Shown in pieces: positions 35,092-46,045 of a stretch of DNA of 64,000 nucleotides. Within the stretch, counting starts at the first letter, position 1; each line of letters starts with the position of its first letter. The position numbers were made by a program, and so were the translations under genes. Location of the stretch: assembly GCA_003255065.1 (NCBI GenBank), contig QAOA01006013.1, forward strand, positions 1,046,885 to 1,110,884. Reading direction: 5' to 3'. Below the pieces are notes generated by a model. That model was given only the letters and a program-made list of their open reading frames with translations, had not been told where the DNA came from and did not search any database. The stretch is from Cercis canadensis. Lineage: Eukaryota > Streptophyta > Magnoliopsida > Fabales > Fabaceae.

Positions 35092-37074
35092 AAGATTAAT
35101 CTGAGCTCGTGGCAGGTTTTGTGTACAGGAATGAGCTCATGTTGAGAATATGCCTATGCAGGATTTTTTTTTTCCCCTTCAACCATAGGGGCCGAAAATA
35201 GTTCAACGCTGCAGTTATCCCAAATGGGAAATTGAGTGGGAATGTGAGATTTTATACCCTTCCGCCCCTCGCTCAAAGCAAAATGAAAATCAGGTTTTTT
35301 GGTGTGCATGCATTATTTCTTCGTAGTGTATATAGTTTTCTTTAGAATGATAGAACTACAGTTGGCATTCATTGCACATAATGCATCTGTTGCAACAGAG
35401 TATGTCGAGATGTTTGGGATAATTGGCTACCCTTCAGTAAATACAACCTTTTTGAAAGTGTTCAGCAATTTGTATCCAAAAGGAAAGAATGGGAGCAGTG
35501 AGCTATTGTTCACTGTCTTTGCCACTGGGTTATGAGGTTGACTACGATTAGAATATGTTGGCCTCGAACATGATAGATATATCAAATTATTAGTGAAATC
35601 AATACTGCTGATGGTTTTTTACAGTTATTTTTGGAGCTGCTTTCTTTCCTGGGTTGCGTTAAATTTGGTTTTTAGCAATTACATAGTAAACCTTGTTTCT
35701 ATACCCAGCTAACTTTGGTAAAGAAAAATTGTTAGAAAGTGCTCTGATATTTAGAAAAAGACGATAATATCAATGTAGCATGAAAGTTTTTTTGTTGTTA
35801 TTTTGGTAAACCATTGGAAAAATCAAATAGGATATCTTTGGTTAACGAATTGCACGACATTTTGAAAGCAATCCTTTTTCTTGGTTTTGACGGACAAATC
35901 CATTCCATTATGGTCACCGATACTAACAGTATTATGCCATTGCAATGCTACTATTTGAAAATCCCCTACGATAACACCATTACAATTAAATCATTATATA
36001 TAAAATTTACAATAATTTAAAATACATGTAATTAAAATGTTGTATTTTAAATGTTTAAATTTATAAAATATTTTGTTTGTATCTGTTTTATTATAAAAAT
36101 ATGAATTTAGCCTCAAAAAAATAAAAGAAACATAATAAGTCAACTTGCACCTAAATTTAATATTAGTAAACTTAATGAGTTAACTTGTCAAAAATTCATT
36201 GAGTCAACTTGATGTTATTGTTAAACATAGAGAGTCAATTTGTCATAAATTTACTGAGTCAACTCACTGCTATTGTTAGAACATGCAGCAAGCTTGATTC
36301 TCTTTATTTGCTTCTTGATATGCTAGTAGTTGACAAAAGCTTGGTTCCATTTTAGAATTAGTTGAGCTTCAAGCTCAACAGAGAACTTCACTATTTTTGT
36401 GTGTTTAGTGAAAGGAGGAATAGGAATGTAGAGTTGTTTGTGTCAATGACCGTGCTGGTGGGTGGTGGTGTTGGCGGCAACATTGGCTGGAGGAGGGAGA
36501 TAGGAGGTATCGGGGGGAGCTTGGTGGAGAAGGAGAGGGAGAGGGAGAGACTAAGATGGTGAATTTGAAATTCGTTTTATTTTAAATGAATTTAAAATAT
36601 ATTATATTGAGATTTTAAAAGTAATTAAAAAATATACTAAAATTTTAAAAATATTTTTAAAAATTACATAAATAAAATAATTTAAAATTAACATTTTAAA
36701 TACATTCAAAAAATATATTATACTCTACAAATATCTAATCCAAACACATAATTTTTGGTAAGTTCATTCAAATTTGAGCTATAGTCGATCGTTTTTTAAA
36801 TACTATGTGAACGAAACATAAATGGAGCTTAGTCACCGCTTTTCATCTAGCAAGGAAATTACTAATTTAGTTAATCTTTGACTAGAAGTACATATAATAA
36901 GATATAACCTCACGTCTACAATAGGATCCATGAAGATAGCAGACCAAGTGAAAAGCTGGTTTGAATGGTAGATTGAATTGGAAGAGCAGTTGGGAGTAGG
37001 AAGAATGTGAACTAGTAGATAGATAGATACTTCTAGGCTAAGCTATTTCCTCTCTGCAAATCCTCTTTAAGTTC
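35092..37074. other. HASTY 3' UTR and AT-rich intergenic DNA
   Basis: The first few hundred bases are the HASTY 3' UTR. The rest is AT-rich, with a small two-unit tandem repeat (36177-36284) and no credible gene. A 78-codon frame at 35299-35535 shows no recognisable family. Confidence 0.55.
36177..36284 (+). repeat. Two-unit tandem repeat of about 54 bp
   Basis: Units 36177-36231 and 36232-36284 share GAGT(T/C)AA(C/T)TTGTCA, TGAGTCAACT and TATTGTTA blocks. They are diverged but clearly related. Confidence 0.6.
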
Positions 37075-37081
37075 TATAAAT
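37075..37081 (+). promoter_or_regulatory. TATA box of Cys/Pro-rich gene A
   Basis: TATAAAT lies about 158 bases before the ATG at 37233. It is followed by a CT-rich leader, which is consistent with a transcribed gene. Confidence 0.5.
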
Positions 37082-37232
37082 TCTCAAAGGAACTCAGAAG
37101 AACTTTCACCTCTGCACTTCATATATCTTTTTCAGAGACGTTCTCAATGTTTTGAGAGCCTACTTCGCCGAGTGTTTCTTTTATTTTTTTTTGGTCTGGT
37201 CACCTTGGTGACTGAAGAAGAGAGGCATTGGA

Positions 37233-37854
37233 ATGGGACCAGGCGGCCCAGGAGGCCCTGGATGGGGTCCACCTGGACCACCAGGCTTTTTTGGCGGATT
37301 TTGCAATATCGTTGGTTCTTGGTAAGTAAATCTCAACCTTACAGCAAAATAATAATAAATTAAAAAAAGTGTGAATTTAGACCTTTTCATTATTTTTTAA
37401 AAAAAAAAGTTCTTTTTTTTATTATTTATCTTCGGCTGAGAGACGAAATGTATGCTTTTTTTTTTCTGTTGGGGGAAGGAGCGGGGATGCTTTCGAATGA
37501 CACTTCCTTTTCTCTTCCCTTGACATAATACATGGATAATTGCTGATTTGTTAGGTTTTCTTGCTCTTTATGTATATTATTATAATATTATGTTCAATCA
37601 TCAATTACCAAAATTACTAGTAAGGATTTGGGTGGGTTTTACTACCAAAAAAAAACTAAAAATAAAGATTTTCAAAGCTATAATTATTTAAGAAATTGTA
37701 AAGCTAATTGTATTTGTGGATTTTTCCCCTTTTTGTTGCTTTCCCTCTCAGCCTGAGCTTTTTGTGCTGCTGCTGGTTGCTACAAGACTGCTTTGGGGGC
37801 CCATTTGGTCCACCTGGGCCTCCTGGGCCTCCTGGACCTCCTGGTCCTCCGTGA
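37233..37854 (+). CDS. Small CYSTM-like protein A with Gly-Pro-Pro tail, 63 aa, two exons
   Basis: Exons 37233-37321 and 37752-37854 join in phase (TG|C, a Cys codon) to 63 residues. The head is Gly/Pro-rich (MGPGGPGGPGWGPPGPPG). The centre has the pattern CLSFLCCCWLLQDCFGG, which closely resembles the cysteine-rich transmembrane (CYSTM) module, whose usual form is a Cys-Leu-rich stretch ending in DxCF. Unlike ordinary CYSTM proteins, which end at that point, this one continues with repeated GPP triplets to the stop. No signal peptide is seen. CYSTM proteins are membrane-associated and linked to stress tolerance. The function here is inferred from similarity of pattern only. The stop codon overlaps a strong splice-donor-like CC|GTGAGT, so a longer isoform is possible. 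Too short for routine gene finders; supported by two similar neighbours with the same intron position. Confidence 0.75.
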
Positions 37855-38170
37855 GTTTCTTGCTCTCTTCTTGGATTGGACTATGTCTGGGTTTGCTTTT
37901 GTTTGGGATATGTAATAATGAACCAACACCCCAAAAAAATATTTGATTGTAATAATACCCACAGCTCCGCGGCTCTGCCCTACGAAGGCATTTCTATTTG
38001 TTGCAAGAATTTGACAGGCACCTGAAAATCACTTGACGATATAATCTTGATCGTCTAATTGAATTGCTATCCATTATTTGTTATCCATTTCTATTTAGAA
38101 CAACTTGAAAAGAAAATGCCCTTTCAGAATATAATTCCCAACAATTCCAAGTAGTAAAGTCATTATTAAT

Positions 38171-38410
38171 TTTGCCAACTAAACTTTAGATCAATTGATC
38201 ACAAAGTTTTCATTACAAGAAGAGTATCTTCCGTTTGAGATTTCTCTTTGATAAAATGAGAGTTTTAAAATATTCCCCACACAAAGTTACAGTTGTAGAT
38301 GTTTCGACTGACCTTTGAAAAAGGAATGACTCACCTCATGATTAGTAGATTTGACTCCATCCAAAAATTAAAGTTAGACCCTAATTCTTGGGTTACCAAA
38401 AAAAAAAAAA
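38171..38410 (+). mobile_element. SINE copy 2 of the same family as 8873-9112
   Basis: The body is 240 bp, the same length as copy 1. Shared blocks include GATCACAAAGTTTT, GTTTGAGA in the box B position, TTTGACTCCATCCAAAA and CTTGGGTTACC followed by an A-tail. It is flanked by a 12-bp exact target duplication GTCATTATTAAT at 38159-38170 and 38411-38422. Box A is degraded, so the copy is older or faster decayed than copy 1. Confidence 0.85.
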
Positions 38411-40127
38411 GTCATTATTAATCGCAAAAGAGTTTGGTAAATAATTTAACAGAAATCATACCAAAATAATGCATTAAAGAAAAATACTTAAATTAATACT
38501 CCAAGTAAAATTGAAAATAAAGAAAAAAGTAAATAATTTTATACATTTTTTTTTTTGTGTTTTTCAACTAAATTTAAAAATATTGCCTAGATATAGTGTC
38601 TATAATAATAATAATAATTTAACTGAAAACAATAAAATTAAGGTAATAGTGTATGTCAACATTGATGTCACCAAACTAGCCTTTTTTCTTTGGAAAAAAA
38701 AAAAAGTGTACTTAACTAACTTTTGACTTCGCTAAATGGCCAAATATTATCCATTAAATTCGTATGTTGTTCGTATCAATTCCATGATGGGCAAATAAAA
38801 TCCCAGCTCTACTTGTATATTTAACATGCGAGGGTTATGCAATAACAAATTAATTCAAATAATTTCCTTTGTGAGTGTGTGTAAAACATTGCCTTTGTAT
38901 TGTTAATGGGTTTTAGATTCCCTTATCCAGTTTACCAAAAAACAAAAAAGAAAAATTCCGTTATCCAATGTCCTAATGAGAGGAAGGAAGAGAATAAAAT
39001 TACGGACAGTCACTAATGAAATCATCAAAAATCAGGTTCTTCCTCAATTTTTTTTTTTNCTCAAATTTTTTTTTTTGTAAGAATTTTAATCTATCATCTT
39101 TGATGTCACATGTGAGACATTCCCAAAATCAATTTTATCTCAAGATAGAAATTTTCATGGGGAATATTATCTTTTTTTAAGTCAACTGTAAGTTACACAA
39201 CTGGCAATAATTTATATGAAAAAATATTATTACATGCTTATAACTTTACTTATTTTTTGTTCCAATACATAAATAACATTTGAGCATATAAATTTTAATT
39301 TAATTCACTTAATTATTTTTTATTACTCAAATTTTATATCTAACATGCAAACAGTATATATTTTTCATTTCCTAAATTTAGAAAAGTATGTACTTATCCT
39401 ATCATTGATCAACTCATTTTATTTTCATTTATTTTGATGAAAATAGTTTTTTTTTTTTTAAATTGAGTTAAGAACTAAAAAAATTTCAAAATAAAAATAT
39501 TTTTATTGAAACAAATAGAAAATAAAATAGATAAATTTACTCATTTTATATTCAATTTTTAATATGTTTCTTGTAAGATATTTGGTCTGAAAAAGCTTAT
39601 GATGATGATATGTTAAACAAAGTGTGAACAAAAACTACTCTCACACTAAAAGTGTGAGAACCATCTTGTAAGAAATAAAAAAAAAAAAAAAAAAGTTTGA
39701 GCTGGTTCAATTATAATAATCTTTAATTGTGCTTTTTTGAGTTTATATTGATATATAAATGTATCAACTTGTTTTCTTTTTTCTTAAACTCCTTAAATCA
39801 CTCAATATTAATATACTTAGTAATTTATTAAACTGGATATTTAGATTCAAATAATTTAAAACCATTCCTATCACTCAATATTAGACTATATAGAATTAGC
39901 ATTGTGACACATAATTTATTCTTGTAATTTATGTGATTTGCCATTTGGTGGTCTGTTTCACGTGTCAGAAATTCTTTTAATGCACACTTAGGTTAATATT
40001 GAGGTGTGCCTATAAAATCAGTTGGCAAAGAATTTTGTTTCGTATATAAAAATTGACTCAAGAATACCTTAATTATTAAACTAAAACAAAAAAATAAAAA
40101 AGCTCTGACCGGAAAAACAAACCAAAA

Positions 40128-40811
40128 GGACATATTAAAACATTACATTATCCAATAAAAAAAATATTCATTATTCACATCCTAATTTCATCAGCGCTAA
40201 GGAGAGGACTTCAACGTTGTAGGTCTAGGTTGTCCTTCACTCTCAGCTTTAATTCTCTTCAACTATAAAATAGTAACTTTAATAAATGATCATCTAACGC
40301 GGATAAAATAAAAAATAAAATAAAATCATCCGCACCGTCATACCAAGTTATATTGTACGGCACTTAATAGAGCCAACGACCAACAGTACTCTTTCTGGTT
40401 TTTGTTGAACTTTAGGTTGAAGAATGGTAGTTTGGTTTCAAGAGATCTCTTTACTTACTGGTCCATTAANGGACATATTAAAACATTACATTATCCAATA
40501 AAAAAAATATTCATTATTCACATCCTAATTTCATCCGCGCTAAGGAGAGGACTTCAACGTTGTAGGTCTAGGTTGTCCTTCACTATCAGCTTTAATTCTC
40601 TTCAACTATAAAATAGTAACTTTAATAAATGATCATCTAACGCGGATAAAATAAAAAATAAAATAAAATCATCCGCACCGTCATACCAAGTTATATTGTA
40701 CGGCACTTAATAGAGCCAACGACCAACAGTACTCTTTCTGGTTTTTGTTGAACTTTAGGTTGAAGAATGGTAGTTTGGTTTCAAGAGATCTCTTTACTTA
40801 CTGGTCCATTA
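40128..40811. repeat. 341-bp direct duplication flanking a single N (likely assembly artefact)
   Basis: Positions 40128-40468 and 40471-40811 match with about two differences, and the N at 40470 sits at the join. Near-identity plus the single-N join points to two contig ends that overlap but were not merged. Confidence 0.85.
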
Positions 40812-40878
40812 CGAGGGGCTAGAAGCTTCATGAATAATTGTACTTGCCCATTAAGTTATCTAGCTCCCATTCCCTATC

Positions 40879-40887
40879 TATATATAT
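40879..40887 (+). promoter_or_regulatory. TATA box of Cys/Pro-rich gene B
   Basis: TATATATAT lies about 93 bases before the ATG at 40972. A purine-rich leader of AAAG repeats follows. Confidence 0.6.
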
Positions 40888-40971
40888 GGGTATAAGCCAA
40901 AATGAATGAAAGTAAGAAGGCAAAGCAATAGACTAGAATACAAGAAGGAAAGAAAGAAAGAAAAGAAAGAG

Positions 40972-41563
40972 ATGCCACCACCTTGGGGTCCACCACCAGG
41001 TCCTCCCGGCCCGCCGGGACCATTTGGCTGCTTCGGTGCTCTCTGCAATGGCGTATGTCACCTTATATCTTCTTGGTCAGTTCTTTCCTTCTATTTCCTC
41101 TTCACTACTATTCCATTTTATTTACTGTTGCACATTTTATTTGTTTTAATTAGCAAATACCCAAAAATCAAAAAGATCCATTGAAGATTTTCCAAATTTT
41201 AAGACTAATCCTACAGTCAGTAGGCACAATTTTTTTCTCCCATTTTTCTTTTGGCTGTAACAAAATTTAGTGCCTTACTTTTCCCAATTTTTAACAAACA
41301 TAGAAAGAAGTACACATTCCAAAACGCAAATTTTGAACTATTAGGCTATTTATAAGTCACAAAATTGGAGCAATTACTTGCAGTAACGTTCATTTGTGGC
41401 CATTCTAGATATTTGGGGATCGATAGCCGTCTGATTGATGAAACTAATAGTGGATACTTAATTTGTTGGCAGTTTCTATGTTTTGTGTTGCTGCTGCATC
41501 TTTGAGAGCTGCTGTGGACCATTGTTTGGTGGACCTCCTGGCCCCCCTCCCCCTGGTTTCTGA
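40972..41563 (+). CDS. Small CYSTM-like protein B with Gly-Pro-Pro tail, 64 aa, two exons
   Basis: Exons 40972-41075 and 41473-41563 join in phase (TG|T, a Cys codon) to 64 residues. The head is MPPPWGPPPGPPGPPGPFG, then CFGALCNGVCHLISSC. The core is FYVLCCCCIFESCCGPLFGG, and the tail is PPGPPPPGF. The head, Cys cluster, intron phase and intron position match gene A, so the two are paralogues. The CCCC run flanked by hydrophobic residues and an acidic residue is the typical CYSTM signature. The extra C-terminal Pro/Gly tail is not. The donor GTCAGT and acceptor GGCAG are acceptable. Likely a membrane-bound or membrane-associated small protein. Partner and role unknown. Confidence 0.78.
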
Positions 41564-42569
41564 TTGGATATCCATCTCCAAGTGAAGGTGACCAAGGACA
41601 GAGCAAATAAAAACCATGAGCCTCTGTGATGCCTTGTTTTTTGTTAGTTTCTGCTACCCAGCCCACCCTGTGTTTGTGTTACGGAAAGTGAATAACAATG
41701 CCACTTTCACCAACTTAAAATGTCTATGCCTATTTGGCAAAGCATTCCACTAAAATGTTTTCAATGCAATTATGGATGTTGGCTACCGGAACCAAATGTT
41801 GAGTATTCTTTTTTATTTTTGGGCTGAGAAAATGTACAAGAGTAAAATGTAACAACAGCTCGATTATAGTAAAACTCTTTGAGTAAAGCCAAAGATGTAG
41901 AAAGTACATTATATATTGGATGTGTTTTGTCCACCAAATAAGGCTTCAAATAGGATTTTTCAACGCAAAATCACTCATCTAAGAATTAGCAAATTGATTA
42001 GGTGAAGATTAATGAAACCTAAAACTTTGGATATATTTTAGTGCTGTATTTTATATGATGGGCAGATACCAATGATTTATGGGATTAATCTTCGTTATAG
42101 GAATTAAGATATTTGATGTTAGGGGATCAATTTCAATCACATTGTGCACTTTCATAATAATAATAATAAAAAAAAAAACATGGGGCACAAAGGAGAAAGN
42201 AAACATGGGGTACAAAGGAGAAAGAAAAAAATAACACCAGGATCGGGCTTGGATAAGACATTTGTTGGTCTTGAATCATAGTATTAAAGTTTCCTACGCA
42301 ACTTGCTCATATATATTCTATCATTATGTAATTTGTATTTGTCATTCACAATCAAATTTTGGCGCTGTAAAACTATTTGCGGGTTCCATTTCCATCGCCT
42401 GAAAATTGAAGTTTGAACATGAGGTTCAAAGAAAGGTAGATGGTATGCGATTGTGACTTGTGGTGAAGGTCTGTCTGTGTCTGTCCACTTAACTCAAGTT
42501 TGATGAGGTGGTGAAATATTAATAAACAAGCAGGGAGATGAGAGAAAGTAGTTAGTTAGAGAAGAGGAG
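41564..42569. other. Intergenic between Cys-rich genes B and C
   Basis: This stretch contains the 3' UTR of gene B and AT-rich sequence. A 24-bp direct duplication flanks an N at 42200 (42176-42199 and 42201-42224), probably another assembly join. No gene is seen. Confidence 0.55.
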
Positions 42570-43199
42570 ATGCCAGGTTGGGGACCTCCGGGGCCATGTG
42601 CATGCTCTTGCTTTGTCTGCTGAGGCGTAACCTAACTTATTTCTTCTTGCTGGCTCTTTTCTCTTCCCTTCCTATTTCCTAATCACTTTATATTTCTCAA
42701 ATCATTCCTTTCTTTCTAGTAGGCATTATATTATAGCATACCTTCTTTAACTCACGGCTCTTACTTTTTCCAATCAACTGTTAATCTAAATATGCAAAAC
42801 CACAGATGGAACCATGATTTTAACTGGATTCATTTAAAATACTCTCTTTAAACGGTTCAAATTCAATTAAGCTCACATCAAGATCAAGGAGAAAACCGGA
42901 TACTAAAGTGGTGAGTTTACCATTTCTTAATTCCCATGCTTGGTCTGCTCTCTCCGATCTTTCCATCTTCGGTGTAATATGTAGCAGATGATACTGGTAT
43001 GTAATATATGTCTACCACTGACATTAAGTATGTGATTAGAGCCGAATACAATTTTGCTTGCTAGATGGTAGATACTCATACTGGCCTAAGGTTGACTAAC
43101 TGTTCTCAATTGGCAGTTTCCACCTCCTTTGCTGGTTGCTGCCGCTGTGGCCCAGTTTTTGGTGGACCACCTGGCCCACCTGGGGGGCTTCCCTTCTGA
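42570..43199 (+). pseudogene. Third Cys/Pro-rich paralogue C, apparently broken
   Basis: The first exon reads MPGWGPPGPCACSCFVC and then meets TGA at 42621-42623. A second exon from 43117 reads, in one frame, FAGCCRCGPVFGGPPGPP to a stop at 43197-43199, matching the end of gene B. The exon 2 frame needs one base from exon 1. A GC donor after 42624 (AG|GCGTAA) supplies that phase but leaves the TGA in frame. A weak GT donor after 42597 avoids the TGA but drops most cysteines. The simplest reading is a decayed paralogue with a nonsense codon in the Cys cluster. A short divergent functional form remains possible. Confidence 0.55.
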
Positions 43200-43631
43200 T
43201 CAGTCCATCCAAAACAAAGCCTCCAACTACGTATGATATTCAGATATTGTACATCTATTGTGTATTTATAGTTATACTTAGTCTTACTTAAAGATAATTG
43301 TGTATTATTTTGGGCTTGGTATAGTACAGTTAGGCTATTCGTTACATGTGATATCACTTGTTTATTACCTTGAGACTAAGCAATGTGATTAAATAAATCA
43401 ACGTGGACAACAATTATTTTTACGTATCATTATAGCTCGTCCTATCCAAGTCAATGCAACTAAGATAAGAGGACAAGGCTCTAATTTACGAAATTCATAT
43501 GACTTTTACGGCTGTGTGGATAAAATTGATTAATTACAAAATGCAACAAATTTGAGAAGCCCCCTCTGAAACCTAAGGGTTTGTTTGTTTCCTGTTTTTA
43601 TTTTCACTGAAAATAAAAAATAACATTAGAA
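43200..43631. other. AT-rich intergenic DNA
   Basis: This is the 3' side of paralogue C, followed by AT-rich sequence leading to the inverted repeat. No gene is seen. Confidence 0.5.
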
Positions 43632-44455
43632 ACATGTTTGGAGTCATTCTTCTCAATATTGTACATTTGCATCTTATTTACACATTTACGGCACTTTTAA
43701 AAAAATTTCCTTCACTACGGCAATTTTTTTTATTTTACTTTTCATGTTAAATGTCGAATTATAGGATGTATTGGGTGACGAATTTTCACTGAAGCATCTG
43801 TGGAGTGTCGCATTTTGGGGTTTTTTTTTTTTTTTTTTNTTTTCCTTCATGGCTTCAAAGTGTCAAATTTTGCTTCTCTGAGTGTCAAATTTTCACCTTC
43901 ATCTCCTTTTAAGTGCCGCATTTTGGCCTTTTTTTTTTTCATGCTTCAAAGTGTCGAATTTTGGAGTTTTTTTTAGTTGCCGAATTTTTAACTCCACCAT
44001 CTCTGCTAAAATCTCTGCAATTTGTAGAACCAAGCCACTCAAAATTCATGCAAAGCTGCCATTGAAGTTTGACCGTGGGCCATCTATACTTGCAGTCAAA
44101 TGGAGTTCAATTCGTAGAACAAAGCCACTAAAAATTCATGCTTTGCTGCCATTTTGAAGTTTGACCATGGGCCATCTATACTTGAAGCCGAATGGAGTTC
44201 ACGTGAACTGCCCCAATGCCACACCCTTCATGCTTTTTTTTTTTTAAAAAAAAAAATAGGCCAAAATGCGGCAATCTAAAGATGGTGAAGTTCAAAATTC
44301 GGCACTCAAAAGAACTCTAGAATTCGACACTTTGAAACATAAAAAAAATAAAAATAAAAATAAAAATAAAAGCCACAATACGGCACTTAAAAGGAGATGA
44401 AGGTGAAAATTCGACACTCAAAAAAGCAAAATTCGACACTTTGAAGCCATGAAGG

Positions 44456-44488
<33 letters not shown>

Positions 44489-44651
44489 NNNNNNNNNNNN
44501 NNNNNNNNNNNNNNNNNNNNNNNNNNNNNNNNNNNAAAAGTAAAAAAAAAAAAAAAAATTACCGTAGTAAAGGAAATTTTTTTCAAAAGTGCCGTAGATG
44601 TATAAATAAGATGCAAATATATAATATTGAGAAGAATGACTCACATGTTTG
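43632..44651. repeat. Long inverted repeat with about 370-bp arms, interrupted by a 47-N gap
   Basis: The left arm (about 43632-44005) and the reverse complement of the right arm (about 44276-44651) share ACATGT, GAGTCATTCTTCTCAATATT, GCATCTTATTTA, ACGGCACTTTT, CTTCATGGCTTCAAAGTGTC and ACCTTCATCTCCTTTTAAGTGCC in the same order. The arms themselves contain repeated GTGTCGAATTTT-like motifs. The loop holds a 90-bp direct duplication (44024-44113 and 44114-44205). The gap at 44489-44535 and the N at 43839 fall in long A or T runs inside the arms. No coding capacity. It could be a foldback transposon or a MULE-like nonautonomous element. Confidence 0.75.
44489..44535. other. Assembly gap of 47 N
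   Basis: A run of 47 N lies inside a long A homopolymer. Isolated N bases occur at 39059, 40470, 42200, 43839, 44775, 55083 and 56264. Confidence 0.98.
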
Positions 44652-45130
44652 GTTAAAATAATGATTGAAAACATTTCAAGAAATGGACTGAAAATTAAAA
44701 ATATTAAAAAAATTAGCATTTCTAATAAATGACCAATGGCTTCTCAGCAAAACCAAAAAAAAAAAAAAAAAAAANAAAAAAAAAAAAAACCAAATGAGCA
44801 ATAACATTTTTATCAACTTTTCTATTTTTTTTTTAAAAAAAATCTTTTTCACCGTATCTCTTCTTCCTCACTCCTAGTTCTCTTCCTCACGCACTGTTGC
44901 AGCAATACTCTGATTTCCCTAACGCATCACAAGCACTTTTACAGGCATCGCCGCCGTCCACCCTCAATTCCAACGGACACTACCGGTTGAGATCCGCCAC
45001 ACACCCGATGCTCAATCATGCACCTATCAACTTCTAGTTTTTTTTTTTTTTTCTCATCATGTTGGGTTGAGAAATATAGTTCTAGAAACTGACTCGTGAT
45101 GTGCTCTGAATTTAATTGAGAAGGAGCTGG
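44652..45130. other. AT-rich intergenic DNA before the LINE remnant
   Basis: Mostly A-rich sequence with an N at 44775, then a C-rich stretch near 44940-45010. No gene is recognised. Confidence 0.5.
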
Positions 45131-45391
45131 GGAATTGGCATCCTTGCTATAGGAGATTCGAGGGCTTATGAGTCGTGCTTGGCGAAGAAAATTGGTGTGC
45201 CGACAAGCTGGCTAAGCATGGCCATGGTGGAGATTTTTTTGGCGAAAGTGTTTCATCAACCTATTGTTATAGTTTGGGATTGTTTGTTAGAGGACGCACT
45301 TGGGGTGACAATGCCTTTAGGTGGTGTGGTGTAGTTGTGTTGTCTATTTTGCTTGGGGCGTTTTAGCCTCATAGCTTACCAAAAAAAAAAA
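45131..45391 (+). mobile_element. LINE 3'-end remnant (RNase H region) with A-tail
   Basis: A frame near 45190-45230 reads ENWCADKLAKHGHGG, the hallmark end of the RNase H domain of plant non-LTR retrotransposons, where a REAN-CAD-LA motif is typical. A second frame just upstream reads a GLMSRAW-like piece, so the coding part is frameshifted or deleted. The remnant ends in AGCTTACC and an A-run of 11. It is heavily 5'-truncated and not functional. Confidence 0.6.
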
Positions 45392-46045
45392 CACCACCAC
45401 CGTTGCCCCTTTATTTCTCCAGCAACTTTAATGCAACTTCACCCATAATTTCAATATGTCTCTCTGTTAATTCTTTTGCTTATTGTCAGTTTTCAATCTT
45501 TCTTTCTAAGTCTTCCTCTTCCCTTTTCTGCAGTCCCCTCTCCTTCAACAAGCTTAGCAGTGTCCAGTAAAATCCAACCCATTTGTATTTAGTACTCAAT
45601 CAATTTATTTCCCTGAAGCAAGACGAGGAAGGAGCAGGGGAGAAGAGGAAGTGGGTGACATGTTTGTCAATGTCCATTGAAAATAGATATAGAAAACAAT
45701 TTTTAATTTCAAAAATTAAACAGAAGTGAAAATAAGAAAACAAAAATGTATTTCAAGAAATAAAAACTAAAAATAAAAATAAGAAATATTTTTAAAAGCA
45801 AAAAGGCCGTAATATTTCATTAAATTTCACCAATATCATACAAAAGTATATGTTAAGAGAATTACTCATTTCGTCTTCGGGCTGTATGTGAATGAACGCT
45901 CAAAAATTCAAAATCCCTTTAGCGCCTCAGATAACAGCACCTGAAGGATAGAAAGAAGTTCGAAGTTTTTCAAACAATACAACCAGTATACAGGGTATCT
46001 AGTCTAGCCTTTCAAAATTGGCGTATTCAAATTAAGTCCCATCTA
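45392..46045. other. Intergenic and eIF2B-epsilon 3' region
   Basis: AT-rich sequence with no gene. The last about 150 bases include the 3' UTR of the minus-strand eIF2B-epsilon gene. Confidence 0.5.

Larger units (their letters stand above)
37855..40878. other. AT-rich intergenic DNA with SINE and assembly duplication
   Basis: No gene is seen. The stretch carries SINE copy 2 (38171-38410), an isolated N at 39059, and a 341-bp direct duplication around an N at 40470 that is probably an assembly error. Confidence 0.6.

Noticed and set aside
35299..35535. 78-codon frame in the HASTY 3' region
   Set aside because: No domain, no similar neighbour, and it lies in the likely 3' UTR or just beyond.
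37181..37390. Minus-strand proline-rich frame opposite gene A
   Set aside because: It is the complement of the Gly/Pro codons of gene A and has no Cys core or splice support.
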